Positions 36,528 through 44,293 of a stretch of 64,000 nucleotides of DNA are shown here, piece by piece. The number at the start of each line of letters is the position of its first letter. Position 1 is the stretch's first letter. The stretch covers positions 1,031,255 through 1,095,254 of the forward strand of contig NZ_JAPPRR010000001.1 in assembly GCF_026719705.1 (NCBI RefSeq). The letters are read 5' to 3'. Made by a program: the position numbers and the translations under genes. Source of the stretch: Pseudokordiimonas caeni (GTDB lineage Bacteria; Pseudomonadota; Alphaproteobacteria; Sphingomonadales; Kordiimonadaceae). The notes below the pieces were generated by a model. That model was not told the origin of the DNA. It made no database searches and worked only from the letters and a program-made list of their open reading frames with translations.

Positions 36528-37994
36528 ATGCAAGTCAGATTCGAAACAGTCGCCATGCCCAAATCCGGTGCCGTGGTGTTTTTCGTGGAAAAGGATAAAG
36601 GCCTCGCTGGTCTCGCCGCCGAGGCGGACAAGGCATCGGGTGGCCAGCTCGCCAGGGCGATCAAGCTTGGCCGCTTTGAAGGCGCCAAGGGTGCGACGCT
36701 TGACGTCGTAGCGCCCGCTGGCCTTGACGCGGACCGCGTCCTGCTCGTGGGGCTTGGCGAAACTGACAAGCTGACGGAAGCCGACAAGGTGGAACTCGGC
36801 GGCACCATCACCGCAGCCCTCGCCATGAGTGGCAGTGATACCGCGACGGCGATTGTCGAGATTGCGGCCATGTGCCCCGTGGCACTGGCCGAAGGCGCTG
36901 CGCTGCGCAGCTACCGTTTCGACAAGTACCGCACCAAGGAACCCGAGGCCAAGAAGCCGACGCTGAAAACGATTGTTGTTGCAACGAAGGACAGCGATGC
37001 CGCTGCCCGCTTCGAGGCGCGCGCCAAGGTGATCGATGGCGTGTTCCTGACGCGTGATCTTGTATCTGAACCCGCGAATATCCTGTATCCGGAATCGTTT
37101 GCTGATCGCATCAAGGAACTGTCCTCGCTTGGCGTCGAGGTCGAGATACTGGGCGAAGCCGAGATGCAGAAGCTTGGCATGAATGCGCTTCTCGCGGTGG
37201 GGCAGGGCTCGGTCAAGGAATCGCAACTTGTTGTCATGCGCTGGAACGGCGGCAAAAAAGATGAGCAGCCGATTTCCTTCATCGGCAAGGGTGTGACCTT
37301 CGACACCGGCGGCATCTCGCTGAAGCCCGGCGAAGGCATGGAGCAGATGAAGTGGGACATGGGCGGCGCCGGCACCGTTGTGGGCCTCATGAAAGCGCTC
37401 GCCGGCCGCAAGGCGAAAGTGAATGTTGTCGCGGTTGTCGGCCTTGTCGAGAACATGCCGTCGGGTGACGCGCAGCGCCCCGGTGATGTGGTCACCTCCA
37501 TGTCCGGCCAGACGATTGAAGTGCTGAACACCGATGCCGAGGGCCGTCTCGTTCTGTGTGATGCCATGTGGTACACCCAAGACCGCTTCAAGCCACGCTT
37601 CATGATCGATCTTGCGACCCTCACGGGCGCCATCATCATTTCGCTCGGCAACGAACATGCCGGCGTCTTCTCGTCGTCCGACGAGCTTGCAGACCAGCTT
37701 TCGAAAGCCGGTTATGCAACGGGTGACAAGACGTGGCGCCTGCCGCTTCACGACAATTACGACAAGCTGATCAACTGCCCGACCGCCGACATGAAAAACA
37801 TCGGTGGCCGCGCGGCCGGCTCGATCACTGCGGCCCAGTTCCTGAAGCGTTTCACGAACGATGTGCCCTGGGCCCATATCGATATCGCCGGGACCGTCTG
37901 GTCTGACAAGGACCTGCCGCTCGCCGAGAAGGGTGGTACGGGCTACGGCGTGCGCCTTCTGGACCGCTTCGTCGCGGACTATTACGAAGGCTGA
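36528..37994 (+). CDS. pepA: Leucyl aminopeptidase (cytosol aminopeptidase, M17)
   Basis: PepA removes N-terminal residues from peptides and, in some bacteria, binds DNA. The 488-residue form from ATG 36528 (GACGAGG upstream) begins MQVRFETVAMPKSG. The metal site and signature NTDAEGRLVL, together with GKGVTFDTGGISLKP and KWDMGGAGTV, are intact. An open frame to 36354 is ignored because its residues are not family-like. holC and a GNAT gene follow; pepA-holC adjacency is widely conserved. Confidence 0.95.
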   Translation: MQVRFETVAMPKSGAVVFFVEKDKGLAGLAAEADKASGGQLARAIKLGRFEGAKGATLDVVAPAGLDADRVLLVGLGETDKLTEADKVELGGTITAALAMSGSDTATAIVEIAAMCPVALAEGAALRSYRFDKYRTKEPEAKKPTLKTIVVATKDSDAAARFEARAKVIDGVFLTRDLVSEPANILYPESFADRIKELSSLGVEVEILGEAEMQKLGMNALLAVGQGSVKESQLVVMRWNGGKKDEQPISFIGKGVTFDTGGISLKPGEGMEQMKWDMGGAGTVVGLMKALAGRKAKVNVVAVVGLVENMPSGDAQRPGDVVTSMSGQTIEVLNTDAEGRLVLCDAMWYTQDRFKPRFMIDLATLTGAIIISLGNEHAGVFSSSDELADQLSKAGYATGDKTWRLPLHDNYDKLINCPTADMKNIGGRAAGSITAAQFLKRFTNDVPWAHIDIAGTVWSDKDLPLAEKGGTGYGVRLLDRFVADYYEG

Positions 37995-37999
37995 CGCAT

Positions 38000-38449
38000 A
38001 TGGCGGAGATCCGCTTCTATCACCTGCAGCGCCAGACGCTTGAGGAAGCCCTTCCGAAGCTGATGGAGCGCGTGCAGGAAGCGGGTCTCCGCGCCGTTAT
38101 CAAGGTGCCAGGGAGAACGCACCTCGATACGCTCGACAAGGTGCTCTGGGATTATGATCCCGGCAGCTTCCTCGCGCACGACAAGGAAGGCTGCAAGCAT
38201 GCAGACCAGCAGCCATTTTACCTGACAACCGGTGACGAGGTGCCGAACGGCGCGAGCGTGCTGGTGCTGGTTGATGCTGTCGATCCGCCGGCGGAGCTCG
38301 GCTTTGACCGCTGCCTTTACATGTTCGATGGCCGCGACATGGCCATCGTTGAAAAGGCCCGTGCCCAGTGGAAGACCTTCAAGGATATGGGGGCGGAGAT
38401 GAGCTATTGGCAGCAGGGCGAGCGCGGCGGCTGGGAGAAGAAGGCATGA
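38000..38449 (+). CDS. holC: DNA polymerase III chi subunit
   Basis: Chi links the clamp loader to SSB at the replication fork. The 149-residue protein has the family pattern FYHL near the N-terminus, LDKVLWDYDPGSFLAHD, and LVLVDAVDPPAELGFDRCLYMFDG. It starts five bases after the pepA stop, which fits translational coupling and the usual pepA-holC order. Confidence 0.93.
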   Translation: MAEIRFYHLQRQTLEEALPKLMERVQEAGLRAVIKVPGRTHLDTLDKVLWDYDPGSFLAHDKEGCKHADQQPFYLTTGDEVPNGASVLVLVDAVDPPAELGFDRCLYMFDGRDMAIVEKARAQWKTFKDMGAEMSYWQQGERGGWEKKA

Positions 38450-38919
38450 CACTGCCATCACGGGTGGATCATCCCTCGCTTCCCTATGTTCTGAGCTTCG
38501 ATCCTGCCGATCTCGATTTCGCCCGCATGCATCCCTGGTATGCCGAGGAAGCCTACTGGTGCAAAGGCATCGCGCTGGAAAAGCTGACCAGAGCTTTCCT
38601 CAATTCCCTGTCCGTCGGCCTTTATGAAAAGGCGGTGTCGGGGCTTCGGCAGGTTGGTGCGGCGCGCGCCATCACCGACCGCGCGACCTTTGCCTATCTT
38701 GCTGATGTCTTTCTGGCAACTGAGGCACGCGGGCAGGGGCTGGGCGAATGGATGGTGGCGACACTGCTGGCCCACCCCGATCTCGCCGACCAGCGCCGCC
38801 AGCTTCTGGCCACAGCCGACATGCATGCGCTTTACGCCAAGTTCGGCTTCAAAGACCTGTCGAAGCCCGAAATCCTGATGGAAAAGGTCAGCGCTGCGCT
38901 GAAGGCCGCACTGACCTGA
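38446..38919 (+). CDS. GNAT family N-acetyltransferase
   Basis: From ATG 38446, overlapping the holC stop in ATGA, the protein is 157 residues. Motif A of the GNAT fold is seen in FLATEARGQGLGEWMVATLL (acetyl-CoA pyrophosphate loop), followed by the C-terminal YAKFGFKDLSKPEILMEK. The N-terminal half is shorter than usual and probably binds the acceptor, which cannot be predicted. It may be a small-molecule or protein acetyltransferase co-expressed with pepA-holC. Confidence 0.85.
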   Translation: MTLPSRVDHPSLPYVLSFDPADLDFARMHPWYAEEAYWCKGIALEKLTRAFLNSLSVGLYEKAVSGLRQVGAARAITDRATFAYLADVFLATEARGQGLGEWMVATLLAHPDLADQRRQLLATADMHALYAKFGFKDLSKPEILMEKVSAALKAALT

Positions 38920-38924
38920 GCCTT

Positions 38925-39761
38925 TCACGCCTTTTCAGGCAGCAGCATGATCGTGGCCGCGAGCAGCGGCAAATCCTTCAGAAGGAACTGACCACCTGAA
39001 CTGAGGAACGGGAAACCTGCCTTTGTCCATGCCGGGTCAAAGCTGATCAGGAAGGTCAGCGTCGCCACAAAGGTGGCGGCACACCCCAGTAGCCCCAGCC
39101 GGAAAAGGCCCTTGTTCCACCATGTCGCGGTGAGCAGCAAGGCGGTGATGAGCTCCAGCACCCCAATCACACAGGACGCACCCTGTTCACTGAAATTGGG
39201 CGAAAGCCACCAGTTGAAGATCGGGCTGGTGGACAGAAGCGGCGCGATACCGGCGGCTTCGGGCGCGGTGAACTTCATCCCGCCGATCCAGACAAGCACC
39301 AGCAGAAGGCCACCAAGCATGAAGCCGCGCCCTGCGCGCTCGTAGCCCGTCAGATAAAGGCAGAGGCCCGCAATCGTCGCATATTTCAGAAGGCCCTGAC
39401 CCGAGCCGATGGCGGGGAAGCCGCCGAGGCTGTCGTCCCAAACAGGATTGGTGAAAAGAAGGCTGAGCGCGCCGAGCGAGATCAGGAGGAGGGTTGCCGC
39501 GCCGATCTTGCGGGTGCGCGCAGCGAGCAGGAGGAGGGCGCCGACGGCCTGTGCAATGCCGAGGACAATCCCGATGGTCTCCTTGTTCGGTTCAAGGCCC
39601 GAGAGGAAAGTGTGTCCACCCAGCCACCGGCCGACAATGGGTGTGGCTGTGCCGGTCAGGTTCATCGCCGCGAACCACAGAAACACGAACGCTAGCGATC
39701 CCGCCGCTATGCGCTGCCGGGTGCCGCTATCCGGCGAATAGTGGGTGGGTGCCGTGATCAT
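38925..39761 (-). CDS. DUF417 (YkgB/RclC-like) membrane protein, internally duplicated
   Basis: The protein has about 278 residues from ATG 39761 (CAGGA just upstream), with roughly eight predicted membrane helices. The C-terminal half fits DUF417/RclC closely: GGMKFTAPEAAGIAPLLSTS, then TFLISFDPAW and GFPFLSSGGQFLLKDLPLL. The N-terminal half repeats the same layout in weaker form: LLFTNPVWDDSLGGFPAIGSGQG and LLKYATIAGL. Typical DUF417 proteins are about 190 residues and have one such unit. RclC of E. coli belongs to the reactive-chlorine response. The function here is unknown. It is divergent from the TonB-dependent receptor and five bases from the converging GNAT gene. Confidence 0.82.
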   Translation of the reverse strand: MITAPTHYSPDSGTRQRIAAGSLAFVFLWFAAMNLTGTATPIVGRWLGGHTFLSGLEPNKETIGIVLGIAQAVGALLLLAARTRKIGAATLLLISLGALSLLFTNPVWDDSLGGFPAIGSGQGLLKYATIAGLCLYLTGYERAGRGFMLGGLLLVLVWIGGMKFTAPEAAGIAPLLSTSPIFNWWLSPNFSEQGASCVIGVLELITALLLTATWWNKGLFRLGLLGCAATFVATLTFLISFDPAWTKAGFPFLSSGGQFLLKDLPLLAATIMLLPEKA

Positions 39762-39941
39762 GTCCTGAACCCCTTGAAGGACGAAAACTGACGTCATAAG
39801 CCGCGAACTCGCCGATCACATCAACTCAAGTATCGGTCATCGTCCGCGAGCACGGCTTGATCATCCGTTCGGGACGGAGGACAGGACGATCCGCATGGTC
39901 ATTTAAATTTCATGGGGTTTTGTGATTCATGTCTTGTAATT

Positions 39942-39960
39942 AAGAATAGTTCGCATTATC
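39942..39960 (+). promoter_or_regulatory. Fur-box-like site upstream of the siderophore receptor
   Basis: AAGAATAGTTCGCATTATC matches the 19-bp Fur consensus (GATAATGATAATCATTATC) at 12 positions, with the right half (CATTATC) perfect. It lies in an AT-rich stretch ending just before the receptor's Shine-Dalgarno. Iron control is expected for this gene class, but some alphaproteobacteria use RirA or Irr instead. Confidence 0.35.
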
Positions 39961-39986
39961 ACTCGCGGCTCAGGAGGATAATGCCC

Positions 39987-42125
39987 ATGTCAAACAATCA
40001 CAATTCGCGCCGGATGGCGTCTGTTTTCGGTCTTTCGGTTGCCGCATCCGCGCTGACTGTTCCAGTTTTTGCTGAAACATATGCTGCTGGGGACGACGTG
40101 GAGGAGATCATCGTCTCCGGCCGCGCTCAGACTCTTTACCGGGTCTCGGAAACGAGCGTGGTCAGGGGTGCCGCCGATCCGCTTGATATTCCACAGTCCG
40201 TAACCGTGCTGAACGCTGCGCTGATCGCTGACCAAGGCGCGCGCGACATGACGGATCTTTACCGCAACATCGCCGGTATCTCTACCTTCAGCTATTCGGG
40301 CGTAACCTTCCGCGGCTTCCGTCAGGATCAGGTCTTTTACGACAATCTCCGTGGCAACCCGTTCATCGCCTTCTCGGTACCGAAGCTGTTCAATATCGAA
40401 CGTGTCGAGGTCCTCAAGGGGCCGGCCGGCATGCTTTATGGCCCCGGCGAGCCGGGCGGCCTGATCAATTATGTGACCAAGGTGCCGACCGAGGAACTGG
40501 CGGCGAGCGCCAGCCTCACCCGTGGTAATTATGATCGCTATGGTGCGGCCGGCGACGTTTCGGGCGCCCTGAACAAGAGCGAAACAATCCTCGGCCGGGT
40601 GGGCGCCTTCTATGAAACCATGAAACCCTTCCGCAATAACACGAAGGATACCTCGCTCATCCTTGATGGCGGGCTCACCTTCAAGCTTGGCGAAAGCGCC
40701 CGGCTGATCACGCAGGTCAGTCATTATGACCAGGACATGCAGGCCGCCCGCCTGCGCGGCGTGCCGGTGGACGATAATGGCGACTTTCTTGCCGACCGCA
40801 GCTGGAACACCAACGAAGCCAGCGACTTTCTGGACCTGAAAGCCACGGTGTTGCAATCCCGCCTTCTGGGTGAGGTGTCGGACGACTGGAGCTACGAACT
40901 GGCCGTGCGCTATTTCGATGCGAACGAACGCCAGCAGTATCACGAGGCTCGCGGCCTTGTGGATACGGATGCCGACGGCGTGGTCGATGCCTCGCGCCGC
41001 GAACTGCGCGATCAGGAACGCAACACCGAGGGACTGACGATTGCAGCGTCGAGCGTGATCAACAAGCCGCTTTTCGGGCTCGATAACACGATCCTCGTGG
41101 GTGGCGATTACTACCGCGAAGATTCGGACTTCTGGGGCCGTACGGTGCCGAACGCCGAAATCCCGCTCCTTAGCCTGACCAACCCCGTTTACGGCCAGTC
41201 TGGCGCGTCCTTCTATGATCTTGAAAGCTATCCCCTGCGCAGCACGGAATCGCGGCTGACCCGCACCGGTATCTATCTGCAGGATCAGCTGAGCCTCACC
41301 GACAATCTCATCCTGATCGCCGGTGTGCGCTACGATGATTTCGAGGATGAAGACCTGCTCAGCGATACCGGCTTTTCCGATGGCGACTGGGCGCTGCGCG
41401 GCGGCGTGATCTACAAGCCGGTCGACGGCGTGTCCTTCTATGCCAGCTGGTCGGAAAGTTTCGAGCCGCAGGCCATTTCCTCGCAAAGCGAGCTTGCGGG
41501 CGGACCCTTCAGCCCGATGACCGGCAGCCAGATCGAGGGCGGCGTGAAGTTTGACCTGTTCAACGGCCGCCTGCAGGGCGGTGCCGCTGTCTATCAGATC
41601 AAGCGCCAGAATATGCTGCAGGTGGACCCGAACGGGGACGAAAGCGATGGCGTTGCCGATTTCTCGACGGTCGGCGAAGTGACGAGCGAAGGCTTCGAGG
41701 TCGAGCTGGTGGCCGATCTGACCGACGCCTGGGTGCTGACCGCCAATTATGGCTATAACGATGCCCGCATCACCCGCACGGTGCCGGGTGGTACCTTCAC
41801 GAATGCCGTGGGGGACCGCTTCGCCAACGCGCCGAAGCATCAGGCGGGCCTTTGGACCCGTTATGAGGTGGCGGCAATCAACACGACCTTCGCCGCCGGC
41901 ATGGAATATGTAGGTGAACGGGTCAGCATCGAGGGCCAGCCGGTCAATCCCTATACGATCTTCGATGCCTCGATCATCTATACCTTCAGCGAAGAACTTG
42001 ATGTGATGCTGCGTGCCGATAATATCTTCGACAAGAAATATGCGGCATCGGGCTTCATCGCGCGCACCGGCCACTTCCCGGGCGAACCGCGCACGGTGTT
42101 TGTCGAACTGCGCTGGAAACTCTGA
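39987..42125 (+). CDS. TonB-dependent siderophore receptor
   Basis: This outer-membrane barrel imports ferric siderophores using TonB energy. A signal peptide ends near PVFAE. The plug domain starts after the TonB-box-like VEEIIVSGRA and includes DIPQSVTVLN, GVTFRGFRQDQVFYDNLRG and VEVLKGPAGMLYGPGEPGG. The barrel continues to a C-terminal strand ending FVELRWKL. AGGAGG (39972-39977) serves ATG 39987 at nine bases or ATG 39981 at three. Length is about 712 residues, normal for the siderophore group. A PepSY membrane protein follows after six bases, and a Fur-like site precedes. Confidence 0.95.
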   Translation: MSNNHNSRRMASVFGLSVAASALTVPVFAETYAAGDDVEEIIVSGRAQTLYRVSETSVVRGAADPLDIPQSVTVLNAALIADQGARDMTDLYRNIAGISTFSYSGVTFRGFRQDQVFYDNLRGNPFIAFSVPKLFNIERVEVLKGPAGMLYGPGEPGGLINYVTKVPTEELAASASLTRGNYDRYGAAGDVSGALNKSETILGRVGAFYETMKPFRNNTKDTSLILDGGLTFKLGESARLITQVSHYDQDMQAARLRGVPVDDNGDFLADRSWNTNEASDFLDLKATVLQSRLLGEVSDDWSYELAVRYFDANERQQYHEARGLVDTDADGVVDASRRELRDQERNTEGLTIAASSVINKPLFGLDNTILVGGDYYREDSDFWGRTVPNAEIPLLSLTNPVYGQSGASFYDLESYPLRSTESRLTRTGIYLQDQLSLTDNLILIAGVRYDDFEDEDLLSDTGFSDGDWALRGGVIYKPVDGVSFYASWSESFEPQAISSQSELAGGPFSPMTGSQIEGGVKFDLFNGRLQGGAAVYQIKRQNMLQVDPNGDESDGVADFSTVGEVTSEGFEVELVADLTDAWVLTANYGYNDARITRTVPGGTFTNAVGDRFANAPKHQAGLWTRYEVAAINTTFAAGMEYVGERVSIEGQPVNPYTIFDASIIYTFSEELDVMLRADNIFDKKYAASGFIARTGHFPGEPRTVFVELRWKL

Positions 42126-42131
42126 GTGTAA

Positions 42132-43337
42132 ATGGCCAAAGGGCGTTCCATATGGTGGCTCGTTCACCACTGGGCGGGGATGAAAGTCAGCCTGTTCCTG
42201 ACCTTCATCCTCGCCACGGGGACGCTCGCTGTACTTTCAGCGGAAATCGACTGGCTGATCAACCCCGAGATGCGGGTGGAAAGCCGGGAAGGCCCGGTTG
42301 CCAGCTGGGGTGAGTTGGTGGCGGCAGGGCTTGCTGCGGCACCCGAAGGGGCCCGTCTTGAACGGATCAGCGAACCGCGTGACCCTTGGTTTGCTGCTGA
42401 AATGCTGGTTGTGGACGCAGGCGGCACCCGCCAGCGGATCTTTATCAATCCATGGACGGCGGACGTGCAGGGCCTCCTGCCATGGTTCAACGCCCAGCGC
42501 CTTTTCAGGGAACTTCACCGCCACCTGATGCTGCCGGTGAAGGTCGGCCTGCCTTTCGTAGCGATCCTTTCACTGCCCATGCTCGCCTCGGCCATCACCG
42601 CCTTTGTGGTGTATAAACGCTGGTGGCGCGGCTTTTTCAAATGGCCGGCAAGCCCCGCCGCAAAGCGCGGCAGCCCGCGGCGTTTTTACGGCGACCTGCA
42701 CCGGCTGGCGGGTGTGTGGAGCCTGTGGTTCGTGCTGCTGATCGGCCTCACGGGCCTTTGGTATCTTGTGGAATGGGGCGGCGGAAACGCGCCGCAGCCT
42801 GAGCGCCGAGGGGAAGTGCTGCCGGCAATCGAGCAGATCGACGCCGCGACTTTGGACGCAGCCATAGCAGTCGCACAGGCCGACTATCCAACGCTTCACA
42901 TCACGTCGCTCTATTTCCCCGAGGGCAAGCCCGGCGGCCTCGTTGTCATGGGACAGGCCGATGCCTTGCTCGTTCGCGAACGGGCCAATGCCGTGCTCGT
43001 CGATCCCGCCACCATGCGTGTGGTGCAGCGCCTACGCGGCGAGGACTTGACTGTCCATCAGCGCATCAGCGAGGCGGCGGACCCGCTGCATTTCGGCACT
43101 TTTGGCGGCTTCTGGGTGCGGCTTCTGTGGTTCCTTTTCGGGATGCTGCTGACGCTTCTGGCTGTCACCGGTATCCTTATCTATGCCCGTCGGCTGGCGC
43201 CGAAGGCCACGGTAACCGGGCCTGCGCCCGGCGCGCTCGCTCGCATGTGGGTGGCGATGGGGCCGTTCGCATGGCCGTCCGCCACCCTTTGCAGCATCGG
43301 GCTTGTGATGGCGGCTGTGAACATCGCCGCGGGCTGA
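42132..43337 (+). CDS. PepSY-associated transmembrane protein
   Basis: The 401-residue protein has four membrane helices (near residues 18-38, 137-160, 193-215, 340-360) and the PepSY_TM motif family, with conserved histidines in WLVHHWAG, RELHRHLM and GDLHRLAGVWSLW. Such proteins often follow TonB-dependent siderophore receptors and are thought to reduce or release iron at the inner membrane. It begins six bases after the receptor stop, so co-transcription is very likely. A redox role is inference; the paired histidines would suit heme or metal binding. Confidence 0.88.
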   Translation: MAKGRSIWWLVHHWAGMKVSLFLTFILATGTLAVLSAEIDWLINPEMRVESREGPVASWGELVAAGLAAAPEGARLERISEPRDPWFAAEMLVVDAGGTRQRIFINPWTADVQGLLPWFNAQRLFRELHRHLMLPVKVGLPFVAILSLPMLASAITAFVVYKRWWRGFFKWPASPAAKRGSPRRFYGDLHRLAGVWSLWFVLLIGLTGLWYLVEWGGGNAPQPERRGEVLPAIEQIDAATLDAAIAVAQADYPTLHITSLYFPEGKPGGLVVMGQADALLVRERANAVLVDPATMRVVQRLRGEDLTVHQRISEAADPLHFGTFGGFWVRLLWFLFGMLLTLLAVTGILIYARRLAPKATVTGPAPGALARMWVAMGPFAWPSATLCSIGLVMAAVNIAAG

Positions 43338-43462
43338 TTGCGCAAATCGCGCTGTGCCTATCGAAATCCCTTCACGAAACGGCGGACTTCTGCCATTCTG
43401 AAAGCCTGATGTGTAGACCATCCCCCCGGCGGCATGCACATATCTTTGACAATGAGGACACA

Positions 43463-44293
43463 ATGCTGAAGCGGCTGTTTGCTGTGGCGATATTTCTTTG
43501 GCTTGCCGCCTGTGGCTGGCTTTATGGCTGGCAGGAGAATGTGTTGTTCCATTTTCTGCCGGTGGACGAAAGCCACGCGTTCGCCTTTGACATGCCGACA
43601 CGGGAAGTCTGGCTTGACCGGCCGGATGGCGCCCGGCTCAATGGTGTTGTCTTTCTGGCGGACGAGCCACGCCGCGGCGCGATTGTCTATTACAAGGGTA
43701 ACGCGGGCAATGTGGGGCATTCGGAAAGCATGGCGCGCATTTTCACACCGCTCGGCTTCGATGTGGTGTCCATGGATTATCGGGGGTTCGGCAAAAGCCG
43801 GGGTGAGATGAGCGAGGACGCTCTCATTGACGATGCCGTTGCCTGGTATGATTGGACGAAGGCGCGTTATGCCGAAGAGGACGTGCGGATCGTCGGCTAT
43901 TCGCTCGGCACCAGTCTTTCAGCCCAGGTGGCGGAGCGCCGCCTAGTGGGCGATGTGATCCTGTTCGCCCCGATGAAATCGGTGCTTGATGTCGGCCAAC
44001 GGCGCTATCCCTTCGTGCCGTCATTCCTCGCGCGCTATCCGCTGAGGAGCGATCTGGCGCTGGCGGATGCAGGCGCGTCCCGCATCGTGATCTATCACGG
44101 CACAGAGGACGAGGTGATTCCGCTTGCCTCGGGGATCGAACTCAAGCCGCTGCTCGGGCCGGACGACGCGTTCGAGGTGATCGAGGGGGCAGACCATGTA
44201 GACCTGCCATGGCGGCCCGAGGTGACCGCAGATATCAGAAGGCGCTGGGGGCGAGGATTTCAGTCAGCAAATTCGGCCGAGGCCGCATCATAG
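43463..44293 (+). CDS. Alpha/beta hydrolase, BEM46-like, membrane-anchored
   Basis: From ATG 43463 (GAGGA upstream) the protein has 276 residues. A hydrophobic N-terminal segment includes LWLAACGWLYGW; LAAC at residues 13-16 could even be read as a lipobox. The nucleophile elbow is GYSLGTS near residue 150, with Asp in GTEDEVIP and His in GADHVDLPW. The family hydrolyses esters or amides of unknown identity. The 125 bases between it and the PepSY gene have no clear promoter. Its 3' end overlaps the converging ABC-F gene by 34 bases. Confidence 0.87.
   Translation: MLKRLFAVAIFLWLAACGWLYGWQENVLFHFLPVDESHAFAFDMPTREVWLDRPDGARLNGVVFLADEPRRGAIVYYKGNAGNVGHSESMARIFTPLGFDVVSMDYRGFGKSRGEMSEDALIDDAVAWYDWTKARYAEEDVRIVGYSLGTSLSAQVAERRLVGDVILFAPMKSVLDVGQRRYPFVPSFLARYPLRSDLALADAGASRIVIYHGTEDEVIPLASGIELKPLLGPDDAFEVIEGADHVDLPWRPEVTADIRRRWGRGFQSANSAEAAS

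Noticed and set aside
39990-42170. A 726-codon minus-strand frame inside the TonB-dependent receptor
   Set aside because: The plus-strand receptor has signal peptide, plug and barrel; the antisense product resembles nothing.
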